Assembly (NCBI GenBank): GCA_035041965.1
Contig: JAPYMA010000379.1
Location: forward strand, 186,001 to 250,000
DNA length: 64,000 nucleotides
Direction: 5' to 3'
Source of the DNA: Anisakis pegreffii
Lineage: Eukaryota; Nematoda; Chromadorea; Rhabditida; Anisakidae
A program made the translations under genes and the position numbers. Shown piece by piece: positions 19,639 to 32,760 of the stretch. The stretch's first letter is position 1, and every line of letters starts with the position of its first letter. A model generated the notes under the pieces. That model worked only from the letters and a program-made list of their open reading frames with translations, had not been told where the DNA came from and did not search any database.

Positions 19639-22600
19639 AATTTTTTCAAGCTGAAAATTGTCATTTTATGAGATATGTAAAAATGAGTTGAAAAAAAATT
19701 GAAATTGCAACGTAAAAAACGAATCAGTTTCATGAATCAAAGTAAGCATTTGAAATTGCGTTCCATTACGAAATACGAATGATTATATGGGAAGAGCAAC
19801 TTTTGAGAATGTTTTCACAAGTATTTGGCTTCTAAATCTCTCCAGTCGGGCATGTTTATCGTACGGCGTTTTGCCTCTCAAGAGAGATTCACAGAGAATG
19901 AGAAATCAAGCCAAATTCATTCAACTTGAAGGTATCCTAAGTGTGAACGTCAGCCGTACAACTCGGAAATACAATACAGAGATTGCTACTAACGATAAAC
20001 TACCTCTTCGAGCAGCTGGCTTTTGACAAAAACTGGTTTATTTTGATGACTGGAACACCCAAGGAAGTTATCATAGTGAGCTGATATTTTCAGTCAACAA
20101 AACAGAGAGATTTTTGTTTGAGGTATTGTGAACTCAATCGATGAGAAGAATGTCAACAACTTAATCTGCTTCATCAGATCAGCGTTTTGAAGTAAACTCT
20201 CCACTGATCCAATTGTCAATAGAAATAATCCATTGCAAAAACAATGAGTCCAACTGCAAGCATCTCAGGAATTGTGTTCTATAATAATTGACCATAGCGA
20301 TTCTTATCTTTCAAATTTTGCTCTGCACAATCTCTCTTCTCGTACCTTTGAACAACGAAAGCTAAGCGAAAATATCAACGATTGAACGTTTTTATATGAA
20401 TAATTGTGAATCAAGTTTGCAGAGTTAGGCTAATAAGCAGATATATGGACGTTCTCGGTATGGGGAAATTTTTGACGTAAGAAATCCGACAGGCCCACAC
20501 TATCTATCAGAACTCGCGGATTTCAGCAAAGTTTGTAGACAACAGTCATTGAAGAGAATTTGACCTGAGTTTCGACTTGCCTATCATCCTTTCTTATTTG
20601 CACCTGAGAGGGAAATTTCAACGAAATAACCGCATCAGCATATGCAAACTTCAACTGAGCGAATAAATTTGCAGCAGTCAAATTAAGAACTTCCTCGCCG
20701 GTAATGAGAAATGAATGCAAACGAATACGTTGGAAGAGGAATGAAGATTTGTTGGGTGAATCGCATTTTGAACTGCTCTTTTATCAAATATTGCCTATGC
20801 ACCCTTGATAAACGATGGTTCATTTTGAAAAAACTATCGATGAGACTTAATGTGTATCAGCTGTTATCAGCTCATTTTTCTGGCGTTTTGCTAAATGCTT
20901 TTGTTTATCCTATGGTGCTAAGTTTTAGTAGTGTAACTGCTGGCTGTAAATGATTTGTGATTATCCTGATTATGCAAGCACAAATGCTGATGCTGAATTC
21001 AGTAACCGAAAATAGGACTGATTAAAAGTGCATGAAACATAATCGATTTTAAAAACCATAAGCAATTATCATTCAATTTCCCGGTCAATCTCTCAGACTT
21101 TGATTGCTGATCGAAAATGAAATTCCTCCAATGATGTACAACCTGTTGATTTACCTCTACAATTTTATCTTATTTATTATGTTCAAAGATACGATAAAAC
21201 AAATTCAAAACTCTTGGATGCGGATTCGTGAATACTAAACATCTAGGAAACATAATATGAGCGGAACGGCAAATGAAGAGGTTGATCGATCGTTGTTTGC
21301 GTGTAACACAACGGAATGGTCGAAAAAATTGCCACCTGGAGAACGGTACGGAACGTTAAAAAATCTGGAAGGCAACAACGAAGTTGACAGTGGCTGAAGG
21401 AAAAGAACCGAACGAATTCTTTTGAAACCGGAACGAATGCAAGCACTGAATCAACTGAGCCCTCGGTTACGAAGTCTGATGCTCATTATTTATCAATGCT
21501 TTACACACTTTCGCATTTTCGATTTCATCACCAATGAAGTTGTTCAGCATCGTTAGGTTGTAAAGCCGTTCTCGCGAAATGTTTCAAATTCTTAGCAAGT
21601 AAATCGACTTGAAATCGACTATGAGGCCGATATCATCAAAATCTGTATAGATGAGGGTTATTCAAATGCAAATTCAGTATTTTGAGAACTCGTAATCACT
21701 AAAGCAATGGAACAGATGCACTCATTGTCAACCTCGAATACGGGCGGCACGTCTGCACTCTTTTCTATCATACATTTGGAAGTGCACACTCTTATAAACA
21801 AAAATGTTTCGTTGCGACTAATCAGTAAGACGAACATTAAAGTGACATCGGACAACTGGACATCTGGATGAATAGCTATAAGAAGTCATCCATAAATATA
21901 TGAACTTTCGGGCATGTCTGTCCCCGCAACTGTTTGTTGGACAACGCAAGCTGCTCTTACGCATGACGATGAGCGAGCAGCACATATGGACTGTGCATTA
22001 ATAAATAATGCTAGCCAATGCTGTGAATGGTTTCAAAACCTGTTCCTCTACTTTGTTTCAAATCGAAATGCTATGATGGATATTTTTTTGTTTGCTGATC
22101 AATTTCTATAGAACAGAAATGAATGCATGCATGAACGCAAAATGTGTCAATGATGCAATCCCTAGAATAAGTTCAAAGGTTGCAAATAAACCAACGATTA
22201 CACGCTCAAGTTCGCAAGTAAACTGGTTAATAAGGATGGTCGTTTGTAAATGTACCGCAAATGAAAGCGGAATTTCATTAAACACAAAGGAATGCTCATC
22301 ATTTTCTACTGAAATTCATCCTAACGTTTCTAAATAATGCGAAAATCGGTGTACAATCATCCATTATCATTTATTTGAAAATATGCGTTTCTGGGAGTCT
22401 CCTCTAAGTGTCGAAACTGGAGTTGGAAGAGGCTTGAATATTGATAAATGAATGAATTTTCCAAATTTCAGCATAAATGTGACCGTCTGAGCTTTCGCTC
22501 GAGGGTTTCAAATTTCCCCGACCATTCTCTTTTTAAAGAGATGCACTAGTCATTGCGAATGTTTTCGATGAACTGAGCCACTTACAAAACGCCCAGCTTG

Positions 22601-24620
22601 ATATATAGCGATTGTAGTTCGCTTAAATGCAGCCTGTACTAAGATCATACGTGGAAATTTGGGGTCTTCTACGTTGAATGTCTTGGAAGTCGGTTCTATG
22701 CATGCGATGCAACAAATTTTATCGATGAAATTTAATCGTGCAACAGAAAGCGTGTTGGAAAGCATTGTGCAAATGTGTTATCGATCAGGATTACCTTGTA
22801 ACCTCGTTGATAACCTTGGACTCGAGAACAGTCGAGAAGGACCACGCAAAACTCATTCCACATTTTCATTATTCTCCCGTATCGTTCACTTCCAAAATTT
22901 TGCGATTAATCAGAAACAATTCCATCAAATTTAGTCAGGTCGCAACCGGTTGCCATTCCTTCACTTCTCACTTGAGCTCGATGGAACGACATTTCTATCG
23001 GATACATTTTTCATTCTGTTCATTTTGAACACTTTCACTGAATTTCACTTCTTTAATCACTTTATCATTTTATGCAAGTCAAATTTTCAGATTTCATCTC
23101 AACAATAAACAAATAAATAAAATAACACATCGAATATACGCATCCACAATGTCTGTTTATTCATTACAAATGGACTTCCAGCTAAGCTTCATATTTTCAT
23201 CTATCATCTATTCTGTCCGCATCAGTCTCTTGACGAAGTTAGTATCCTTTTCATTTGGCATTTATTGATGAAATCAACCCCTTTATCATTCTTATTTTGT
23301 AAGAATTTGTGTTTTAAAGAAATTTCTTCGCATAGGAAATGCAATATTTCTCATTGTTTGTGATGATTGTATTACCTTATTCAGCTGCCATTCACTTCAT
23401 ATTTTGTAACTGAATTTGTTCCACTCAATTGTTGATATGTTCTATTCAATTTTGTACTGCTGCATTCAATAAGAATGGTGATGAACATGAACTGTCTTCA
23501 TTGCATTCCAGTATTCTAGAGTTCTATTGTACACTGAACGCATCATACTTTGAACACTTTAAAATACCACCTTTCAATAGGAAGACTAAATTCAAAGGGT
23601 GTGTATCGAGATTGCTGAACGTTTGTAGAGTAATATATATTTTTATTCATTTGAAAAGAATAAAGAATAATTTGATTGAAACGTAGAAACTGAACGTAAT
23701 ACGTCTAAAAAAGCATAATTTTGATGCTACTTACACCATAAAATGAGATTAACATTGACCAATAATCACAACTGGTATTATTAATAAATCTCAGATTATA
23801 ATCGCAATATAAATAAAAAATTTCATCGGATGAACTCATTGAGAGAACAAATCGACGGAGATCTCTGGCTGCAGAAATGCACTGAATTGACGAGCAATTC
23901 AAATATTAAATGAACAATTCAAAAGACGTAAATTATTAGGCGAATAACAATGCAAGCGTCTTAGCTGAGTTCTCAGCCTAAACCGATTGAAAGATGGGAC
24001 TGGGACAGTAAAATGATCGTGGTTTCTTGTTCAAATAGGACAGAATCAAAAAATCGGGGCAACCATCGAATATGGATTTGTGAATCGCACTATATGTTCG
24101 TTTCAGAGGCAAGAAATGATTCTACGGGAGAGTAGGCTGAGGACTAAGGAGAGATACCCGATATTTCGCTGGACTGGAACGTAGCTCTCCACAGCTGAGT
24201 GTCGGCTACGAGCCCGTATTTGATGCATCTCTTCAGCCAGTCTTCATTAGAATGAATGAATCGGCACGGCACATCTACGTTCTCGTGATGAAAACGAGAA
24301 GAATGTGAAGAAAGCTTTTTGATAGACAGATTAGTTGCAGATGTCAGAAGTTACCAGTTTTTTTTAGTTATGAATCTGAAACAGTTAACGTGAAATTGAA
24401 TCAGTAAACATTGAGGCAGATGGTTCAGTTGAGATTCGACCGAAATCGATAGCAAATGCAACACATCAGAGTAACATAAAACTGCACATACTGACGTGTT
24501 GCCAATTGTTATCGTTATCATTCATTTATCTTCGCAATCAATTCAATGAGAATGAAACGTGTGACGAAATTACATGAGATTCATTTGCATGGCACAGTAG
24601 CTGTTGACACGATGATCACT
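19639..24620. other. Long spacer, no well-supported gene
   Basis: Nearly 5 kb with only short frames. A minus-strand frame at 20523-20720 and one at 22550-22765 are open but show no motif and no convincing flanking exons. One compact plus-strand frame at 21257 is listed separately. There is no tRNA, clear transposase or strong repeat. Confidence 0.45.
21257..21397 (+). CDS. Possible 46-residue small protein or exon
   Basis: The frame runs from ATG (MSGTANEEVD) to TGA and has a composition like a real soluble protein, rich in Glu, Asn, Lys and Gly, with a Trp-Ser-Lys-Lys-Leu-Pro-Pro stretch. It is short, has no known family, and could equally be chance or one exon of a missed gene. The minus-strand frame over it is hydrophobic and less convincing. 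Confidence 0.22.
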   Translation: MSGTANEEVDRSLFACNTTEWSKKLPPGERYGTLKNLEGNNEVDSG

Positions 24621-27600
24621 TTAAGGTTCCTTGCTCTCTTGTGAATTAGTCACTGAATCAACACTGCTCGTCGTTGAATTCTTCGGTGACTCATGCGAAG
24701 AGGGTTTCTGCAAAATGACGATAACATCGAGCGATTTTCAATCAAAATGTCAAATCGTCGACTGCAAGTCGGCATGAATATCATCGAACGTTCACAATTT
24801 TCGTTGTGCATGCAAATGACCAGCAATGATTTGTAAGTCCATTATGACTTACTGTTGGGAACGCTTGACAATTTGCACTCTTCTCAACGGCACAGAATCC
24901 GCACGATGATCGACAGTTTTCTTGCATGAAACGAGTTGACCGGCCATTACAGTGATTATCTGCACTCCATTTCAAGCACAACTCATGACGATCAGCACAC
25001 TCTGAATTCCGAAATCATATCAGCACTTGTATTCGATTCAAAGCTTGCAGAAATCTTTTTACGAAATCACTCTCTCAGAAATAAATCAGATGCGATATGT
25101 ATTATTGATAATGGTTCGTTTGAAAGGATCGATTCAATCGATCAAATGGTTTTCTTTTCTCCGACTGACAATGAGTGCTTACCCTCAGCGATATCATACG
25201 ACGGTTTACAAGAAGCGCAAGCAGCTGCACAATACTTTCGCATATAGTTGCGATTACGACGACATTCGCCATCCAGTGCCCATCGTTCACAGCATGGATC
25301 TCGATTGAAACAAGGCGTTGTTTTAGGTTCAGGTCGTTTGAATGGCTAAAATGGAGCACTTTTAGCACTACGGATAGCAGAAATCGAGCTGTGAACGGAT
25401 TCGAGTCCTACCGGTGGTGTTGGACCAGGCACGCAAAAGCCCATCTGACAAACGCCGTCATAGCAAGCATCAAGACCTTCGAAACCGGAACATCGACCGT
25501 TCAGTTTGATTTTTGAGACGCAATGTGCGCTCACAGCAAATGTATTGCAGAACAGATATGGACTGTCACATGTCGGCATTTGTACTGTACACGTTGGACG
25601 TGGTGCATAGCGATACAATTGATCTGTGTATAAGTTCGAAAGTCCTGAAATTTAGTTATGCTCAGGCTGAATTCTTCACTTCTGCAGATGCCGACAGCAT
25701 TTGGGTGGTACTTTATTTCTGAATCTTTGATCTTTTTAATCCACAATCGTTTATAAGATTCCCTCATGAAAATTTTCCTTCTTGATTATTCCATTATTTT
25801 GAATAAGTGATTCATTATGAACCAAATATCATGAACTTATAAATGATACCCTCTCGATTGATAAGGTTGTTGAATGGTCTCATTACAGCCCAACTAAAAT
25901 GTTGAGGATCAGCACAACTGGGTAAATCTGGGCTGAACACCTGAATCGAAGTGAATATTTTTACGGTGCTTAGTCTCTATGTAATGTAACCCGTAACGAG
26001 CAACGGAAAATATGAAATATTTGCAAGGAATGACGTCTTCTAGAAGGGTTTTTTTGAATTTCGAATCTCCAGTGGAATAATTACTATCTGGAATGAGACG
26101 TTACTCGAATCGTTTTTATTCGCTGGTATTGTTGATCGTTATCTGCGCAAATTTTTGATTTTCAAGTTTCAAAAACCTATCCTCATTGATGCTAATTGTG
26201 AACGAATGTACGTTTTTTTCTGGAGAGGAATTTCTATGAAGCGAGAATAAATCAAAATCAAATTTTAAAAAATTTGAGTTTTATTATGAGCTTCAAAACC
26301 GATTCTCTGGTCCAACGTGATTGTTTTGTTAGTCTCCACGCCTCCCAAATGAAATCGATGAACGAATGATGAGCGAAGAAGATTGGATCGTTCGAAGAAG
26401 ACACTGGCGGTTTCATGTTGCCACCGACCCATAAATGTACATTCGAATGAGTGTACTCCAAAGCGAAGAAATTCACAGGAACGGGACATCCTGTAATTCA
26501 CGCGATTTCCGAGCATTATTTCGCATGGGTAGAGCAACAATCTTGCACGGTGTTGTGTCACCTTTCTACGTGAAAGACACAACTGTTTTATGTTATATGC
26601 ATCACAAAATGCTTCGCTAATTGCTTTCTTTGATCGATTCACAAAGTCACCAATATGCTCTTCCATCAGCCAGATTTTCTTCAGAGCAATGCTTGTCAGT
26701 TATTGAAGTTGAATTATATTTACTGTCATAACAGAATTCAACAGCAACTTTTCAGTTGAGAACTGATAATTGAGCTTATGAAAGGTTGCGAACGCAACTA
26801 ACCGGCAAGAGGTGCCGTATACGCTAGGAGATATTCCACAGCTGGTTGTTGGACAACCTGATTAATTCGATGCTCTGTCATAAGCCCTCCCTCTTGACCA
26901 AGATTCCTGGAATATTTTGCTGACATTTTCACTGCTGTTAGTTGGTGCTTTAGTTTGAAATTTAATGATTTGTCAAATGAGTGAATTTGTTAAATGAGTA
27001 AGTGCTGATCTGTAAGTGAAAATATAACTTGAAGCACTACCTTAAGATTGCATTCCTGCCCTCAAGAGTTCTCCAATATGCGAAAGGACCAGTTACGACG
27101 TTTCCATCAATGTCGGTTTCACCGACGAATGCTGGACTGAAAAAAATTGAGTCACGAGCGTCTGGCAGATAACTGTCCAGTACTGAGTCCCAATATGGTA
27201 TTGCCAATGTTGGATCGACAAGGCGAATGGCGATTTCGAATCTGCAAATAAATCACCTACTTAAACTGCACCGAATGCATCGTCAAAACATTTGTTTGAA
27301 CTATTCAATGTTTTAATGTAATGAACAATGCACGTTTGCCACCAGCATCATATATTCATCATATATCCCATTCTGCAAAGGTTCTCACTGAGTCTAAGCG
27401 AAATCATTCCAGTAGTGCTCCTAGGAATGTATGACAGAAATCTTCTAGTCTTCATAAATTTCAGCATTGTCTATTAGAATATCCAAGCACTTTCCTACTA
27501 ACCATCTATAATCTCTACTAATCGTAAGTGTGCTGACAGTGATACACTAATCTATTTGCTTTTCATTTCCTGAAAAGAACAGTGATTGCTCGAAATTCGA

Positions 27601-29222
27601 TCGATTGAAAGAATTGATTTCTGGATTATCTATTCGATAGAATGCTTTGATGGTATGGAAATACATTTGCGATGAGAATCAAACAAAATTGAGTGAATGA
27701 AGAGCGATGAAAACCTTTTCAAGTATTCGCGATGCCACGGAAGGAATGCCGGTCCTGAATGAGCTCCACTGCCGACACCTACCTGAACAGGTAATTAAGG
27801 CTAATCCAAGACCCTAACTTAATTTGGACTCAAGAGTAGCTTGTGCTCTCTTTTCTAGATCTTTCATTGTCCTATTGTAGAACAATTTTTCTACTATAAT
27901 TCTACAGTACTGACTGTTGTAAGCGTATTTTGTGCATTACTATGGAAACATAAAGTGATATAGAGCGAGAATTGAAAGTAACACTGTAATGTAATATTCT
28001 GTGATCTGAAAGCCTTTCCTTGAGTGAACCATTTGAGATGTTTCAGAATATTGAACGATCAGTGTCATGGAAACGAAATAAACCAACCGATTGATGAAGC
28101 GTGCTGAGACGATCGTATTCGCCGGATTGTTTTAGACGGTTCATCGCGAAATGCCATCGACTGCGTTCATTATCACTCATCATTCGATACTCTTTACGAT
28201 ATGCCATCATCAGTGGCTTACCGTTTTGCAGAATACAACGATTCTCTGATTCCATTCTACCCTAAAACAACTCGAGAGAATATGCTCTCAAGCTCACCAA
28301 ATCAACAATCAGCGAGATAAGCGCCATCGATTTTGAGCACCATCAAGCTTTGCTGAATCATCACAGTATCTCCTCATGCGTAGCAGAACAATTATTTGAG
28401 TGCAAGGTCGAACTGATTGAGAAATGATCATCAAATGGATGTCTACGAACTGATTGAGAAATTGATCATCAAATGGATGTCTACGAACTGATTGAGAAAT
28501 TGATCATCAAATGGATGTCTACGAACTGATTGAGAAATTGATCATCAAATGGATGTCTACGAACTGATCTCTCACTTAAGATGAATCGACAATCAAATTC
28601 ACACATCAGAAACGCTCAGAAATGAGCAGCCCGTATAAGGTGAGATAATTCAAAATTATGAAACAATTGATTTGCAGAAAAGAAACAGCGGTATGAAGGT
28701 ACAGTCAACGCAACTAACTCGAAAGAAAGGACATAAACAGGCCAACGTCATACAGTCATAAGGATGTGCGGCCATTTGACCTCGCGAACCAGCTGCAACT
28801 GGAGTCGGTTTCAAGAAGTCAGGAATCGATGTTGGCGACTCCTTCTTGCTATTTTCTTCTTCGAATTTCTGCCGTGAGTGTGTTGCCATTCGTTGAAGCT
28901 GTGAAGTGGATGATGAATCAATTACTTGGTGAGAAAAATTGTCTCTCAAAACTTATATTAGCAGTTTGTTATCAGCGGAAATTCTTCGAGGGATTTAAGA
29001 TTTCTTCTAGATTAAACCGTTTTTGAGCGTTTCAATCCTCAAAGTTTGGAGAGCGCTTTTGACGTCGAGCTAATTGTTGAGCGAAATTCTTACCGTTGAA
29101 CATGTTTGCTTCAAAGCAGCAGTTGGCGCTTCATCACAGTTTTGTGCGAAAGTATCGTCTTGAGCACTCGCAAGATAAACGATTGCAGTGAGCCAAATGC
29201 AGAGTCTGCTCGTTGCTAACAT
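24621..29222 (-). CDS. Secreted tyrosinase with two ShKT domains
   Basis: Type-3 copper phenol oxidase (o-hydroxylation of phenols to quinones), known in nematodes for cuticle or eggshell tanning. Twelve phase-consistent exons: 29222-29094, 28898-28719, 28261-28088, 27782-27715, 27241-27041, 26906-26803, 26490-26300, 25940-25850, 25644-25412, 25345-25183, 25001-24853 and 24707-24621. They give 589 residues. The signal peptide is [20 protein letters not shown]; an in-frame Met 13 codons upstream is less suitable. CuA histidines are H159, H169 and H178 ([15 protein letters not shown]). CuB histidines are H300, H304 and the HH at 326-327 ([17 protein letters not shown]). A Cys-rich linker (about 390-450) is followed by ShKT domains at about 469-505 and 512-550, then a Ser/Thr-rich tail ending KEP. 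All copper ligands are present, so it is probably active. A minus-strand frame at 26500-26666 is intron, because exon 6 joins directly to [12 protein letters not shown]. Confidence 0.93.
28410..28568. repeat. 38-bp tandem repeat, about four copies
   Basis: A unit beginning GAACTGATTGAGAAA and ending AAATGGATGTCTAC is repeated four times head to tail, followed by a partial fifth. The first copy has a one-base deletion; the others look identical. It lies wholly inside the second intron of the tyrosinase gene. Confidence 0.95.
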
Positions 29223-32200
29223 ATTCGTCAATAAAGCAATTTCTGTAATCTCACTCGTCACTTATCATATCAATCCCGCACAATATTCGAACGTCTTTCA
29301 TCGGCATAAACAGAGCAAGTGAACACAGTCATTACACTGCCTAGTATTGTTCCAGATTGCAAAATTGCAAAGTTTTTCTCGTAGCTGAAACTTTCTCTCG
29401 AAAATATGATAAGCTATTGAATATTTTCAGTGTTATCAGTCTTGTGTTGAACAATACTCACGACTATAAAATTTTCAAGAGCTTCAAGAATAATCACCGA
29501 AGATGATGACCTCACAATCTTGGTTTGTAGATCATCAATTTCGAGACACGTCAACTGTTTCGATATAATCAAAAATTTTTTTCCGCTCACTGTCAAATCG
29601 ACTAAAATTTTTGGAAATTCTATCGAGTTGACCAAAATCCAACCATCGAATGGAAATTACAATGTTGCACACACAGAAAAGATTCGAAATAACATAAATC
29701 ACAATTTGAAGTCACACAAATTCGGTGGCTTTTATCATTTCCCAACTCATCACCTGTGTTATAAAGTATTGTTCACTGTTAAACTTCACCAGTTTCACTT
29801 ACTAATTGTAAATTACTTGTGCATTTTGTGATGAAACTGAAACGAATAATTATTCAATTCGATTATCACGATCAATCACAAATTTCGTTCGCAATCAACA
29901 TCACTACAACCCGCAACAAAACCCGTTTCCAGTTATGGCAAATGATATTATTGCCCTTGATCCGTTCCAAAACATCTGTTCCAATGGCGAAGTTACGCAA
30001 TTTGTTTTGTGGTTTCAACGCGACAAACCGATTGCTCAACGTTCACGACTGTGTCATGTTTCTGGCTATTATCAGTCATTATAGATCAACGGAACACCTC
30101 CACTCCGTTTATGGTCATTAGCGAATGACCGTTCCATTTCACGCAAAAAAAAAGAAGATTACATCGAAATATGTTCGGGCATTAATCTAATTTTCCTACA
30201 TTTAAAGGAAATATGATATTGAAAAGGTGAGTTGGGTGTTTCAGAAGTGAAATGATGTGTATACTCGCATACTGTTTCAGATAATTTTGTTGCCCACCAC
30301 ATACCATAAAAGGTAACAAATTAGAATCGCTATGCATGAACGCTCCTATGATTTCATTTGCTAAATCATATGAATGAGTTTGATAGCTAGAATTCGACAA
30401 AAAATTAAAACAACGCAGTTGACGGGTAAAACGCTTCTTCAGAAATCGCCTGTTACTTTTGCAAAATCATTAATGCTATGAATAATTGTTACGATTGCTA
30501 AATGAGGGATGTTTACGAGAGTCGATTTTTCGAATCGGCTGAACGATAGCTAGGTTAGAACACTTGAATAGGCCGTAAATTTTTGCAGATCAGCGATTCT
30601 CAACATGAAGAATAAGGGAACAGATGAAATGAGAAATTATTTTCAGATGGTTCATCCGGAATTCTAGAGTGTATGCACAAAGCACTCGAGAATTTCCCAC
30701 AGTAATACAATGAAAATGGCAACATTCAGAAGTGCAAATGAAAATTCACTAAATGAGTCAGGTCAGCTTCAGTAATAATGGAATGCTCATGCGCTTAAGA
30801 AACGAAGAACCAAGACTTCTGGCGAAAACAATGAAATACTTACCCATATAAATAGCGAAGCGGTTGAATAAAAACTGCTTTCACTCATCAAATTGAATGT
30901 GTGTACCGTTTGATAGTACTGATTATAACCTAGTTCTTATTTATATGATCGCTTGACACACCTCAGTAATCTGGTTTTGTAACTGATTCGAATAATTAAG
31001 GCATGGAACAAAACAGTCAATTATACGGTGGTTTATTTGTTTGTTAGAAAGACAATTCGATCACTGAGTTGACCGAATACGAGGTGTTTACACATTCAGC
31101 ACATTCAGCTAAATGTCTGTCCATCGAATGCGCAAAAATGAATATGCATCCCGGAAATTAGAACCACAATCAACGGGCACAAATATTTTTCATCGAACAA
31201 GTTTTCCTCAAGATAACATCCAGATTTCAACACATGAAATCAACTTCGCCTTCGATCAATACACTTGAAGTCCTTCCTGGTGGTGGTGGTCCATGATTGG
31301 AATCTTCCTTTGACACTGAACCGTGACCAACGAAAATCGACAGTGCCACTTTTTCCGTTTCCAAGTTTTTGCAGTTTTCAAAAATGAAATTCTAACCAAC
31401 CAACGAAAATGCGAATGGAATGAGGAAGGAATAAACAATCTCGCAACAAACTGGAGTCGGAGGAGTGATTCAAGAAACATTTCAGTTGAATGACGATCCT
31501 CGAAGAACATTCGAGTGACTCTTATTCACCGTTAATGACGGTGTATTATGCGTACGAAATGTTTATTTAAACTTTGCATGAACCGGTTTGTTGTGATGCA
31601 ATTGTTCAGTTCAATTCATTGTTTATTCAGGTCATTGTTAAACCACGGACATTATGCAACCTTAAACTCACCTCAGGCCGTAGTCAAGTTTTTGCTGGGT
31701 GGTGCCGTATCTAATTCCGATGAGTTCAAAACCAATTTTGCGAGAATTCCCATTCTACATACTGAATTTTTTTCCTTCGAAGTCCGTTCCTTCTCATCAA
31801 TACACTAAATTTTCGGAGCAAAGGCAAATTAGATAAAAATTCACGCGCCTGCAGTTTTTTTCAGTTACTAAATGCACCAAAAAATTCACGTTTTTGATCT
31901 TGGCTTAGACAGTCTGACTCTTTTAGTTGCAACTTTTAAATTGAATTCAGAAGGAATTCGGTATTTCTTCTTCTTCATGATTTTTTGCTCCGTCCACAGA
32001 ACTGGACACCGTTAACTACAATATTAACGAGATACTCGATACTTCGTTAACTAAAAAATTAACTTCGATAAAGTCAACTCGATAAACTGTATCGACGATG
32101 ATTGTTAAGTTCTAACAGGTTCATTGTTCAGATTGTTCATTAGGACTAGAAATTGCCTCAGATGAGCTCTTTTTTTCTGATATTTTTCTGAATTTATCGG

Positions 32201-32687
32201 TCAAGAAGAATGCTCGTAAACAAATCAGTGAGGAATTAATGCGCCCCGAGAAAAGTATCGCCGATACTCGCATCTGGAACTCTTTCAAATTTGAGCAATT
32301 AGCCAATTGATTGACGAAATGATTAACGGCGATAATTAATGAGGCACGAAGGTGCGCCCAAATTCTGTCTGTTTTTAGGTTGTGCATGATGAGGCGCTGC
32401 GAATTCAGATGAAATATGGATGTTATTAGAATGTTTGAGGTTAATCAAATAATGAAACACATGATTAACCCAATTCAAATGCTGAGTCAAGATGATCTGC
32501 GAATCATTTCAATCCTTTTGTGTTGTTTTCAAGGTCATGAACAGTGCCCTAATGCAGAATTGTTCTCTTTCCATACCTTTCTTTGCATTTTTCTTCGATT
32601 AATTCAAGTTTCTCCTCTTATGTCACTTTACATTATGTTGAACAACCGCAATTTATGTATACAGTAATTTTGTCGTTATTGCTGCCA
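29223..32687. other. Spacer between the tyrosinase gene and tRNA-Lys
   Basis: No gene could be supported. This stretch must include the tyrosinase promoter at its left end. Minus-strand frames at 29414-29635 and 32121-32387 are open but featureless. A plus-strand frame from about 29936 to 30073 (MANDIIALDPFQN...) is protein-like but very short. Confidence 0.45.
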
Positions 32688-32760
32688 GCCCGGTTAGCTC
32701 AGTCGGTAGAGCACCAGACTCTTAATCTGGCTGTCGCGGGTTCGAGCCCCGCATCGGGCT
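32688..32760 (+). tRNA. tRNA-Lys (anticodon CUU)
   Basis: A complete 73-base cloverleaf without an intron. The acceptor stem GCCCGGT pairs with ATCGGGC (one G-U). The D-arm is TAGCTCAGTCGGTAGAGC. The anticodon loop is ACTCTTAAT with CTT in place. The T-arm GCGGGTTCGAGCCCCGC carries a canonical B box, and the A box is also canonical. A short T run lies just downstream (CGTTTTGC) and would serve Pol III termination. Confidence 0.97.

Noticed and set aside
26500..26666. Minus-strand frame [14 protein letters not shown] inside the tyrosinase gene
   Set aside because: The flanking exons join directly in phase to give [13 protein letters not shown], the conserved tyrosinase sequence, so this stretch is intron.
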